64,000 nucleotides of DNA from Limnohabitans radicicola. GTDB taxonomy: Bacteria; Pseudomonadota; Gammaproteobacteria; Burkholderiales; Burkholderiaceae_C. The notes under the pieces are model-generated. The model made no database searches, was not told where the DNA came from, and was given only the letters and a program-made list of their open reading frames with translations. This document shows positions 55,292 through 63,524 of the stretch, piece after piece. The position numbers were made by a program, and so were the translations under genes. Within the stretch, counting starts at the first letter, position 1; each line of letters starts with the position of its first letter. The stretch spans positions 1,067,688 to 1,131,687 of the forward strand of contig NZ_JACYFT010000001.1 in NCBI RefSeq assembly GCF_014837235.1, written 5' to 3'.

Positions 55292-56170
55292 TCATGGGGC
55301 CTGCAATATGGCCTGCACCAGGGGATGGTGGCGGCTGCGGCGCGTGTAGATGGCATGGACCTCCTCATGCACCTCGCACTCACCGATCAGCTTCAGGCCC
55401 TTCATCAAGGCCAGGTCGTCCTGGCCGGTGAGGCTGGCAGGGAAAATCCCCAGGCCACCCGCACCGAAAACGGACATCATGGCGCTGTCTTCGAATTCAG
55501 CGACCACACGGGGCTCGATGCCCAGGTGTTCAAACCACCGATCCAACGAAGCCCGCAAGGGCGAGTGGTGGGTCGGCAACAGCAAGGGCAGTTGCGCCAG
55601 GCTGTGGGGGAACTGGTCGATCTGCGCCTTGTGCACCTGTGTGCCCGGGCCATACCAACCCACGGCCGACGAAGACAGCAGCTGACTGGACAGACGCAGA
55701 TTCGGGTTTTGGGGCGCGGGCTGTCCGGCCAACACCAGGTCCAGCTGGTGCAAGGCCAGCTCGGCCATCAGGGGCTCGAATTCACCTTCATGACAAAGCA
55801 GCCTGAGTTCGGGCGTGGCCAGCGCCGGCCCCAGCAATTTGTGCGCGGCCAGCTTGGAAATGCCGTCTGACAGACCCACCGCCAGACGCACGGCCTGCCC
55901 GGTGGCCGCTTGCTTGACCTCTTGCGCGATGCGCTGGCCAATCTGGAAGATTTCCTCAGCGCGGGCGTAAGCCGCATGCCCGGCCTCGGTCAAGGTCACG
56001 CTGCGTCCCATGGGCTTGAAAAGTTGGTGCCCCAGCGATTTTTCGAGTTCACGAACTTGGGCACTGATGGTCTGGATCGCCATGCCCAGGCGATCAGCTG
56101 CCTTGGAAAAGCCACCTTCCTTCGCCACCACCCAGAAGTAATACAGATGGCGGTAATTGATTTCCTTCAT
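55292..56170 (-). CDS. LysR-type regulator, NhaR-like
   Basis: A 292-residue regulator starting MKEINYRHLYYFWVVAKEGG, the signature N-terminus of the NhaR group (sodium/proton antiporter regulators and relatives). The helix-turn-helix covers GFSKAADRLGMAIQTISAQV near residue 20; the effector domain follows from about residue 90. Its ATG overlaps the glcF stop by four bases, so it is read from the glc transcript. A sodium link is not implied by context; it may control glycolate or the adjoining efflux genes. Confidence 0.9.
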   Translation of the reverse strand: MKEINYRHLYYFWVVAKEGGFSKAADRLGMAIQTISAQVRELEKSLGHQLFKPMGRSVTLTEAGHAAYARAEEIFQIGQRIAQEVKQAATGQAVRLAVGLSDGISKLAAHKLLGPALATPELRLLCHEGEFEPLMAELALHQLDLVLAGQPAPQNPNLRLSSQLLSSSAVGWYGPGTQVHKAQIDQFPHSLAQLPLLLPTHHSPLRASLDRWFEHLGIEPRVVAEFEDSAMMSVFGAGGLGIFPASLTGQDDLALMKGLKLIGECEVHEEVHAIYTRRSRHHPLVQAILQAP

Positions 56171-57405
56171 GCGGCGAGTGCCTCGTCCAGCAGTTCCACC
56201 CAATGCCGCACAGGCAGGCCACTGCCGCTTTGCAGGTGGGTGATGCAGCCGATGTTGGCGCTGATCACGCCTTGCGGCTCCAGCGCGCTCAGGTGGCCCA
56301 GCTTGCGGTCGCGCAGTTGTTTGGACAGCTCAGGGTTAAGCACGCTGTAAGTGCCTGCCGAGCCGCAACACAGGTGCGACTCGTTGGCGGTGACCTTGAT
56401 CTGGAAGCCCAGATCGCCCAGGTGCTTTTCGACGCCGCCTTTGAGTTGCTGGCCGTGTTGCAAGGTGCAAGGCGGGTGGTAGGCCTGCAGGCCTGAGGCT
56501 TGCAAGGCTTCGGGCTTGATCTTGGACTGCAGCAGCGGCACCAGCTCGGGCAGCAGCTCGCTCAGGTCGCGGGTCAAGGCACCGATGCGGGCAGCCTTCT
56601 CGGCGTACATCGGGTCATCTTTGAGCACATGGCCATAGTCCTTGACCATGACGCCGCAGCCCGAAGCATTCATCACAATGGCTTCGACTTCGCCCGACTC
56701 AACCAGCGGCCACCAGGCATCGATGTTGGCGCGCATGTGGTCTTTGCCACCGTCATGGTCGTTCAGGTGGAACTTGACCGCGCCGCAGCAACCGGCCTTG
56801 GGGGCGGTCACGGTCTGGATGCCAGCCGCGTCCAACACGCGGGCGGTGGCGGTGTTGATGTTGGGGCTCATGCTGGGTTGCACACATCCTTCGAGCATCA
56901 GCACTTTGCGGGCATGCGTGCGGGTGGGCCAGGCGCCGGCATCTTGAGGCGCGGGCACTTTGGCTTTGAGGCTTTCGGGCAGCAGACCGCGCACCCTCTG
57001 GCCCATCTTCATGGCCGGGGCAAACAGGGGTGAAGGCAAACCTTCTTTGAGCGCCCAGCGCACCAGCTTTTCACCCACGGGGCGCTCGACTTTGGCGTCC
57101 ACCAACTTGCGGCCAATGTCCACCAGGTGACCGTATTGCACACCGCTCGGGCATGTGCTTTCGCAGTTGCGGCAGGTCAGGCACCGGTCCAGGTGTTGCT
57201 GCGTCTTGCGGGTGGGCTCGGCGCCTTCGAGCACCTGCTTCATCAGGTAGATGCGGCCACGCGGGCCGTCAAGTTCGTCACCCAGCAGCTGGTAAGTGGG
57301 GCAAGTGGCGGTGCAAAAGCCGCAGTGCACGCACTTGCGCAAAATGGCTTCGGCCTCCAGGCCTTCGGGGGTGTTCTGGTATTCGGGGGCGAGGTGGGTT
57401 TGCAT
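56167..57405 (-). CDS. glcF: Glycolate oxidase iron-sulfur subunit
   Basis: A 412-residue subunit of the membrane-associated glycolate dehydrogenase. Two [4Fe-4S] motifs lie at residues 25-35 (CVHCGFCTATC) and 75-85 (CLTCRNCESTC). The C-terminal half carries the cysteine-rich CCG domains (GCVQPSMSPNIN, KAGCCGAVKF, PPCTLQHG, HLCCGSAGTYS). It passes electrons from the flavin subunits to the quinone pool. It is 15 nt downstream of glcE. Confidence 0.96.
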   Translation of the reverse strand: MQTHLAPEYQNTPEGLEAEAILRKCVHCGFCTATCPTYQLLGDELDGPRGRIYLMKQVLEGAEPTRKTQQHLDRCLTCRNCESTCPSGVQYGHLVDIGRKLVDAKVERPVGEKLVRWALKEGLPSPLFAPAMKMGQRVRGLLPESLKAKVPAPQDAGAWPTRTHARKVLMLEGCVQPSMSPNINTATARVLDAAGIQTVTAPKAGCCGAVKFHLNDHDGGKDHMRANIDAWWPLVESGEVEAIVMNASGCGVMVKDYGHVLKDDPMYAEKAARIGALTRDLSELLPELVPLLQSKIKPEALQASGLQAYHPPCTLQHGQQLKGGVEKHLGDLGFQIKVTANESHLCCGSAGTYSVLNPELSKQLRDRKLGHLSALEPQGVISANIGCITHLQSGSGLPVRHWVELLDEALAA

Positions 57406-57420
57406 GTCGGTCGTCCCGAA

Positions 57421-58578
57421 TCAGAGGGCGTGGATGTTGGCGTGCAGCCGCCCGGTGGCGAACACGCCTTGAGGGTCGAACTGCAGCTGCAGCTGCTGCT
57501 GGATGCGCTGCTGCACCGCGTCCAAGGGCGTGTGCACACCCACCGACTTGTCGGCCTCGCCGTGCTGCGCACTGGTGCGGAACAAGGTGGCATGGCCGCC
57601 CACCGCTTGCGCCGCCTGGCGAAGGGCTGGAGCCGCCGAAGCAGGCGCCCACACCCAGCGCTGCGCACCCTGCCACTCGATGTAAGTGGCATAGGGCAAG
57701 TCCAGCACAGGGGCTGTTTGCGGCACCGACAGACGCCACAGACAGGCGTCGGGGCTCGGGGCCTCAAAAAACTGCAATGTCTGCTCACCGCTGGCGCACC
57801 AGTCTTGCGTGGCCTCGGCGTTGTCCATGCACTGCACTTGGGCACCCAGCGCTTGCGCATCGGCGCTCATGCGGGTGATGGCCGAGTTCACGGCCGCCAC
57901 CGCGCCACGCAGGCGCACAAACAAATAGTCGGCCTCGACTTGGGCCGTGGTGTCGCGCACCCAGGCGCTGGCGTTCAGGGGCAGAGGCTGTCCGCCCCAG
58001 CGGTGCAACAAGTCCAGCGCCGCGCCCTGCGCAATGCCTGCGCACATCAAAGTGGCTTCGGCCGGGGCCACGGGCAAGACTTTGAGGCTGACCTCGGTGA
58101 TCAGGCCCAACGTGCCCCAGCTGCCTGCCAACAGGCGGCTGACGTCGTAACCGGCCACGTTTTTCATGACCTGGCCGCCAAAGGTGAGGGCTTCGCCTTT
58201 GCCGTTGATGAAGCGGGCGCCCAGCACGTAGTCGCGCACAGCGCCAGCGGTGGCGCGGGCCGGGCCACTCAGACCTGCGGCCACCATGCCGCCCACGGTG
58301 GCACCGGGGCCAAAGTGCGGCGGCTCAAACGCCAGGCACTGCCCTTGGGCGGCCAGCGCGGCTTCGAGTTCGGCCAGCGGCGTGCCGCCACGCACCGTCA
58401 CCACCAGCTCGCTCGGCTCGTAACTGATGATGCCGCTGTAGGCCCGCGTGTCGAGCACCTCGGCGTTGCGGCTTTGGCCCCAAAAGTCTTTGGTGCCGCC
58501 GCCACGCAGCCGCAGGCAAAGCCCTTGGGCGGCAGCGCTGCGCACAGCATCAATGAGGTGGGAGAGTTGTGCATCCAT
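57421..58578 (-). CDS. glcE: Glycolate oxidase FAD-binding subunit GlcE
   Basis: A 385-residue PCMH-type FAD-binding protein. The PP-loop of the FAD site reads LRLRGGGTKDFWGQSRNAEV near residue 24, with GTPLAELEAALAAQGQCLAF near 65 and GPGATVGGMVAAGLSGPARA near 89, and the C-terminal FDPQGVFATGRLH is conserved. It works with GlcD and GlcF; glcD is not next to it, as a 81-nt gap separates it from an unrelated gene upstream. Confidence 0.94.
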   Translation of the reverse strand: MDAQLSHLIDAVRSAAAQGLCLRLRGGGTKDFWGQSRNAEVLDTRAYSGIISYEPSELVVTVRGGTPLAELEAALAAQGQCLAFEPPHFGPGATVGGMVAAGLSGPARATAGAVRDYVLGARFINGKGEALTFGGQVMKNVAGYDVSRLLAGSWGTLGLITEVSLKVLPVAPAEATLMCAGIAQGAALDLLHRWGGQPLPLNASAWVRDTTAQVEADYLFVRLRGAVAAVNSAITRMSADAQALGAQVQCMDNAEATQDWCASGEQTLQFFEAPSPDACLWRLSVPQTAPVLDLPYATYIEWQGAQRWVWAPASAAPALRQAAQAVGGHATLFRTSAQHGEADKSVGVHTPLDAVQQRIQQQLQLQFDPQGVFATGRLHANIHAL

Positions 58579-58659
58579 GGTGGACGATGGTAAACCGCCT
58601 CACCACCCCGGATTTTGAATTTTTTGAATGCCAGGTGTGCGGGCAGTTCACGCGGCCAT

Positions 58660-59592
58660 TCAGGACCGGTGGAAATTCACAGGCAAGCCCGCCACCCCGA
58701 CCCGCATGGCAAAGACGCAGCCCGCCTCGGGGTACTGCGCCAGTTCCTCGGCGCTGCGGCCCTGGCGTGAGCTGGTGATGAACAGGGTTTGCAGGTCCGC
58801 CCCGCCAAAACAGGGCATGGTCGGGCAAGGGGCCGGGGTCTCGACCACTTGCAACACCTCACCCGCAGGCGACAGGCGCAGCAGACGCCCGCCTTCATAT
58901 TGGGCGGACCAATAGCAGCCCTCGGCATCGACCGCCGCGCCGTCGGGGCGGCCACCATAGGGCGTTGCACTGCCCCAGGCCCAGCCTGCGGGTTTGGGTG
59001 CGGCCTGATAGAACACACGGGCGTTGGTGAGTTGGCCCGATGCCGGGTCAAAGTCGAATGCGCGCACCTGGTGCGCGGCGGTGTCGGCCCAATACGCGGT
59101 GCGGCCGTCCGGCGACCAGGCCAGACCATTGGCGGTCGTCACGCCGCCTTGCATGGGGTGCAGCCCTTGGTCGTTCTGCATGTACAGCACGCCGAGTGCC
59201 TGGTCTTTGGGTTCGTACAGGCTGCCAGCCCAGAATCGTCCTTGCGCGTCGCACTTGCCGTCGTTGAAGCGCTGTTTGGCGGTGTCATAGGGCGCGGCGG
59301 ACAGCAAGTGCAGCGGGCCGCCCCAATCCCCTGCCCTGTAGATGCCACTGCGCAAGGCCAGCACCAGTCCGCCGCCTTGCACCGGGGCGATGCAGCCGGG
59401 TTCTTCCTCCAGCGACCAATACTCTGCGGCGCCATGGGCCTGCAGGCCATCGACCGCCACGCGCGCCACACGGCGACCCGGGATATCCACCCAATACAGG
59501 CGGTTTTCCTGCGGGTGCCAGAAGGGCGACTCGCCCAGGCCGTCGGGCATGTCGGTCAGGGCTTGCCAGGGGGAGGTCGAAATCAGGGTCAT
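58660..59592 (-). CDS. SMP-30/gluconolactonase-family protein
   Basis: A beta-propeller hydrolase of about 310 residues that opens sugar lactones with a divalent metal. The metal ligands are placed as in SMP-30: Glu21 in GLGESPFWHP, the asparagines in KQRFNDGKCDAQGRF and TTANGLAWSPDGRT near residues 115 and 155, and the aspartate in GRPDGAAVDAEGCYW near 215. The start is uncertain: MTLISTSPW (59592) is used, while MDAPYRPS (59622) is also possible and no ribosome binding site decides. Confidence 0.9.
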   Translation of the reverse strand: MTLISTSPWQALTDMPDGLGESPFWHPQENRLYWVDIPGRRVARVAVDGLQAHGAAEYWSLEEEPGCIAPVQGGGLVLALRSGIYRAGDWGGPLHLLSAAPYDTAKQRFNDGKCDAQGRFWAGSLYEPKDQALGVLYMQNDQGLHPMQGGVTTANGLAWSPDGRTAYWADTAAHQVRAFDFDPASGQLTNARVFYQAAPKPAGWAWGSATPYGGRPDGAAVDAEGCYWSAQYEGGRLLRLSPAGEVLQVVETPAPCPTMPCFGGADLQTLFITSSRQGRSAEELAQYPEAGCVFAMRVGVAGLPVNFHRS

Positions 59593-59864
59593 GCGCGAAG
59601 ATGGTCTGTATGGGGCGTCCATTTTGCCCGGGCGGGTGGGCCCCATATGCGCACAGTCCTGCGATGTAACCCAAAAGAATCCTGTGTGCTGCTGGCCACA
59701 CCAACACGGCGTTTTTGTCAGGAAACATAAAGAATGTGTCTCATTTTGAAAATATGAAGCGAGAAACCAGCCATCTCAGGGTTTACGTGCATTTGCCTGT
59801 CTGGCCCTTGAGGCACCCTCTGCAGTGTTTTTGTTCATAACAACACCGCTTTGAGGAGCACTTG
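59593..59864. other. Divergent intergenic region before the molybdenum hydroxylase operon
   Basis: Just over 270 nt with no open frame. The stretch near 59720-59755 is AT-rich (GAATGTGTCTCATTTTGAA) and may hold the operon's regulatory site, but no -35/-10 pair or clean dyad was found. Close to the end, TTGAGGAGCACTTGATG gives the iorA start a good ribosome binding site. Confidence 0.4.
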
Positions 59865-60329
59865 ATGAGCGTGAATTTCCAAGTCAATGGCAAGCCTGCC
59901 CAGGCGAATGCCGAAACCGACACCCCCTTGCTGTGGGTGCTGCGCGACGAGCTGGGCATGACCGGCACCAAATTTGGTTGTGGCGCAGCGCTCTGCGGTG
60001 CCTGCACCGTGCACGTCAACGGTGAAGCCGTGCGCTCTTGCCAGACCCCGGTGAGCGCTGTGGCCGGCAAGAAAGTGGCCACCGTGGAAGGCCTGTCCAA
60101 AGACAACACGCACCCCCTGCAAGTGGCCTGGATCAAGCACGATGTGCCCCAGTGCGGTTACTGCCAGTCGGGCCAGCTGATGAGCGCCTCTGCCCTGCTG
60201 GCCAAAAACAAGAACCCCAGCGACACCGACATCGACAACGCGATGAGTGGCAACGTTTGCCGTTGCGGCACTTACCCCCGTATCCGCGCGGCCATCAAGG
60301 ATGCCGCTGCCATGATGCGCAAAGCCTGA
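59865..60329 (+). CDS. iorA: [2Fe-2S] subunit of a molybdenum hydroxylase (IorA-like)
   Basis: A 154-residue electron-transfer subunit. The plant-type cluster uses Cys39, Cys44, Cys47 and Cys59 ([13 protein letters not shown]), and the second cluster uses Cys97, Cys100, Cys132 and Cys134 ([21 protein letters not shown]). This is the layout of isoquinoline 1-oxidoreductase and related aldehyde or purine dehydrogenases. It lacks its own signal peptide and probably travels to the periplasm with the Tat-exported large subunit encoded 17 nt downstream. The symbol follows the family name only. Confidence 0.92.
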   Translation: MSVNFQVNGKPAQANAETDTPLLWVLRDELGMTGTKFGCGAALCGACTVHVNGEAVRSCQTPVSAVAGKKVATVEGLSKDNTHPLQVAWIKHDVPQCGYCQSGQLMSASALLAKNKNPSDTDIDNAMSGNVCRCGTYPRIRAAIKDAAAMMRKA

Positions 60330-60346
60330 AACCGCGGAGACAAAAC

Positions 60347-62488
60347 ATGATCCACACAACAACCTCCCGCCGCTCGTTCCTCAAAACCGGTGTCGCAGCC
60401 TCCGGTGGCCTGCTGATGGCCATCAACTTGCCTGGCACGCTGGGCCAGGCCATGGCCGCAGGCACTGTGAGCACACCCAATGCTTGGGTGCACATCGCCG
60501 ACGACAACACCATCACCATCCAGGTGGCCCACTCTGAGATGGGTCAGGGCGTCTACACCGCCATGCCCATGCTGGTGGCCGAAGAACTCAACGTGGACCT
60601 GAACCAGATCAAGGTAGCCATTGCCCCCCCTGATGCAGCGTATGTGAACGCCCTGCTGGGTGCGCAGATCACGGGCGGCTCAACCTCCGTGCGCGGGGGT
60701 TTTGACAAGCTGCGTGTAGCGGGTGCCCAGGTGCGCGAAATGCTCAAGGCAGCAGCCGCACTCGAATGGAACACCGATGTGGGCTCCATCAAGGCTGACA
60801 AAGGCATTCTGACGGGCCCAGGCGGTAAAAAATCCACCTACGGACAAATGGCTGCAGCGGCCTCTCGCATGCCTTTGCCCGAGAAACCCGCGCTCAAGGA
60901 CCCCAAGGACTTCCGCATCGTCGGCAAGCGCACCAAGCGCCTGGACACGCCTGCCAAAACCAACGGCACAGCCGAGTTCGGCATTGACGTGAAATTGCCC
61001 GGCATGGTCTACGCCACCGTGCAGCAGTGCCCGGTGATTGGCGGCAAGGTCAAGAGCTTTGACGCGGCGCAGGCCAAAGGCATGCCCGGCGTGCAGGCTG
61101 TGGTGCAGATCAGCGACGGCGTGGCCGTGGTGGCTGACACCTGGTGGCGCGCCAAGAAAGCCATGGAAACCGTCAAAGTCCAGTGGGAAGAAGGCGCTGT
61201 GGCCGCCCTGAGCGACACTTCGATCATCGAAGGCACCCGCCAAGCCCTGAGCAGTGGCAAAGTCATTCCCATCACCAAGCCTGTGGGCGATGTGGCTGCG
61301 GCCCTCAAGGGTGCTGCCAAAGTGGTGCAGGCCGAGTACGTCTCGCCCATGCAATCGCACTCGCCGCTGGAGCCGATGAACTTCACCGCCCATGTGCAGG
61401 GCGACAAGGTCTTGCTGATTGGCCCAACCCAGTTCCAGCAAGGCGCACAAGGCGCTGTGGCTGGTGCTTTGGGCGTCAAACCCGAGAACATCACCCTGAA
61501 AACCACCTTCCTGGGTGGCGGCTTCGGTCGCCGTCTGGAGCTGGACTTCATCGTGCAGGCTGCCGAGATTTCCAAGGCTGTCAACAAACCCGTCAAACTG
61601 CTGTGGACGCGCGAAGAAGACATGACGCATGACTTCTACCGCCCAGCAGGCGTCAACCAGATGCAAGCCGGTCTGGACGCCAACGGCATGCCCGTGGCCA
61701 TGCACTTCAAGGTGGCTTCGCAGTCGGTGACCCAACGCGCCTTTGGTCTGCCCAAGGACACGCTGGACCCCTTCATGGCCGAAGCGGCCGTGGCCGGGTA
61801 CAACATCCCCAACACGCAGCACGACCTGGTCATCCACGACAGCGGTTTCCGTGTGGGTTACTGGCGCGCCGTGAGCCACAGCATGAACGCTTTTGCCAAC
61901 GAAAGCTTCATCGACGAGCTGGCCAAGGCCGCAGGTCAAGACCCTTACGCCTACCGCATGAAGATGCTCAACGGCAAGCCCCGCTTTGCCAACGTGCTCA
62001 AACTGGCCGCCGAAAAAGCCGGCTGGGGCAAGCCCGTGGCCGCAGGCCGTGCACGCGGCATCGCCTTGATGGAAGGCTACGACAGCTACATGGCCCAAGT
62101 GGCCGAAGTCAGCATCGACAAGGACGGCAGCGTGCGCGTGCACAAGGTCACCGTGGCCGCTGACGTGGGCCACATGGTCAACCCCGACACGGTCGAGGCC
62201 CAGCTGCAGTCGAGCATCGTGTTCGGCGTGGGCGCTGTGCTCAAGCACCAGATCACCCTGAAAAATGGCCGTGTGCAAGAGACCAACTACAACAGCTACG
62301 AGCCGGTGCGCATGTACGAATCGCCTCAGATCGACATCGTGCTGGTCAAGAGCACCGAAAAGCCCGGCGGCATTGGCGAACCCGGCACAGCCGTGGCTGC
62401 GCCTGCGATTGCCAACGCCGTGGCCGCCCTGACCGGCAAGCGCGTGCGCCGTCTGCCGATCACGGCCGACGCGCTGCGCACGGCCTGA
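60347..62488 (+). CDS. iorB: Molybdopterin-binding subunit of a molybdenum hydroxylase (IorB-like)
   Basis: A 713-residue catalytic subunit. The N-terminus has a Tat signal (SRRSFLKTG at residues 7-15) with a hydrophobic stretch ending near AQAMAAG. The molybdopterin domain starts with IQVAHSEMGQGVYTAMPMLV near residue 60, GGGFGRRLELDF near 390 and ends with the catalytic glutamate in KPGGIGEPGTAVAAP near 675. The family (isoquinoline, nicotinate or aldehyde oxidation) does not fix the substrate. Coexpression with XdhC and a MocA-like protein fits a cofactor-dependent enzyme. Confidence 0.93.
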   Translation: MIHTTTSRRSFLKTGVAASGGLLMAINLPGTLGQAMAAGTVSTPNAWVHIADDNTITIQVAHSEMGQGVYTAMPMLVAEELNVDLNQIKVAIAPPDAAYVNALLGAQITGGSTSVRGGFDKLRVAGAQVREMLKAAAALEWNTDVGSIKADKGILTGPGGKKSTYGQMAAAASRMPLPEKPALKDPKDFRIVGKRTKRLDTPAKTNGTAEFGIDVKLPGMVYATVQQCPVIGGKVKSFDAAQAKGMPGVQAVVQISDGVAVVADTWWRAKKAMETVKVQWEEGAVAALSDTSIIEGTRQALSSGKVIPITKPVGDVAAALKGAAKVVQAEYVSPMQSHSPLEPMNFTAHVQGDKVLLIGPTQFQQGAQGAVAGALGVKPENITLKTTFLGGGFGRRLELDFIVQAAEISKAVNKPVKLLWTREEDMTHDFYRPAGVNQMQAGLDANGMPVAMHFKVASQSVTQRAFGLPKDTLDPFMAEAAVAGYNIPNTQHDLVIHDSGFRVGYWRAVSHSMNAFANESFIDELAKAAGQDPYAYRMKMLNGKPRFANVLKLAAEKAGWGKPVAAGRARGIALMEGYDSYMAQVAEVSIDKDGSVRVHKVTVAADVGHMVNPDTVEAQLQSSIVFGVGAVLKHQITLKNGRVQETNYNSYEPVRMYESPQIDIVLVKSTEKPGGIGEPGTAVAAPAIANAVAALTGKRVRRLPITADALRTA

Positions 62489-62504
62489 TCGGCTGGAGGC
62501 CCGG

Positions 62505-63524
62505 ATGGAAAGCCTGGATCTTCGCGTTCTGTCGGATGTGCTGGCCTGGAAACAGGCTGGCCATCAGGTCACGTTGGTCACCGTGGTGGAAACCTGGGGC
62601 AGTGCCCCCCGTCCACCCGGGGCCTTGCTGGCCGTACGGGACGATGGCGGCGTGAGCGGCTCGGTCTCGGGCGGCTGCGTCGAGGACGATCTGATCGCCC
62701 GCATCCGGGCGGGTGAATACGCCGATCTGCAAACCCCTTCGATGGTCGCCTATGGCGTGACCAAGGAAGAGGCCACCCGCTTCGGTCTGCCTTGCGGCGG
62801 CACCTTGCGGCTGGTGCAAGAGCCCGTGCTGGACACCACCTGGATCGAACAGGTCTTGCACCGAACGAGCGAGCACCAACTGGTGGCGCGCACCCTCACC
62901 TTGCGTGACGGCAGTGTGCAATTGCGCGAAGCCGAACGTGGCGAGGCTTTGCAGTTCGACGGCAGCACGCTGACGACGCTGTTTGGCCCCCGCTGGCGCT
63001 TGCTGCTGATTGGCGCGGGCCAACTGAGCCAAGCTGTGGCGCAGATGGCGCAAATGCTGGACTTTGAGATCCTGGTGTGCGAGCCACGTCAGGAATACAC
63101 CGCAGGTTGGAGCCTGCCCGGTGTGACCCACCTGAGCGGCATGCCCGATGACGAAGTGCTGGCCCTGCGGCCCGATGCGCACACCGCCATCGTGGCGCTG
63201 ACGCACGACCCGAAACTCGACGACATGGCGCTGCTCGAAGCGCTCAACTCGCCCGCTTTTTATGTGGGCGCACTCGGCTCGCGTCGCAACCAGCAAGCGC
63301 GCAAGGAACGCCTGGCCGAACACTTTGACCTGAGTGAGCAGGCCCTGGCCCGCTTGCACGGCCCTGTGGGTTTGCGTTTGGGCGCCAAGACGCCTTCCGA
63401 GATCGCGGTCTCGATCATTGCCGAAATCGTGCAGGTCAAGAACAAAGGCGTGTCCGACGCCATGGTGCAAATCAAGGCCGATGCCGCGCCCACCGAGTGG
63501 CGCAGCCCGGCTTGCGCGATTTGA
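62505..63524 (+). CDS. XdhC-family molybdenum cofactor insertion protein
   Basis: A 339-residue chaperone that sulfurates and inserts the molybdenum cofactor. The N-terminal XdhC/CoxI domain has TVVETWGSAPRPPGALLAVR near residue 27 and SGSVSGGCVEDDL near 52; the C-terminal Rossmann domain has WRLLLIGAGQLSQAVAQMAQ near 165. A strong GGAGG site lies upstream of the ATG. It is the third gene of the molybdenum hydroxylase operon. Confidence 0.94.
   Translation: MESLDLRVLSDVLAWKQAGHQVTLVTVVETWGSAPRPPGALLAVRDDGGVSGSVSGGCVEDDLIARIRAGEYADLQTPSMVAYGVTKEEATRFGLPCGGTLRLVQEPVLDTTWIEQVLHRTSEHQLVARTLTLRDGSVQLREAERGEALQFDGSTLTTLFGPRWRLLLIGAGQLSQAVAQMAQMLDFEILVCEPRQEYTAGWSLPGVTHLSGMPDDEVLALRPDAHTAIVALTHDPKLDDMALLEALNSPAFYVGALGSRRNQQARKERLAEHFDLSEQALARLHGPVGLRLGAKTPSEIAVSIIAEIVQVKNKGVSDAMVQIKADAAPTEWRSPACAI

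Noticed and set aside
59780-59860. Possible sigma54 promoter (GG...GC pairs) before the molybdenum hydroxylase operon
   Set aside because: The GG and GC doublets are two bases too close for the -24/-12 pattern in each candidate.
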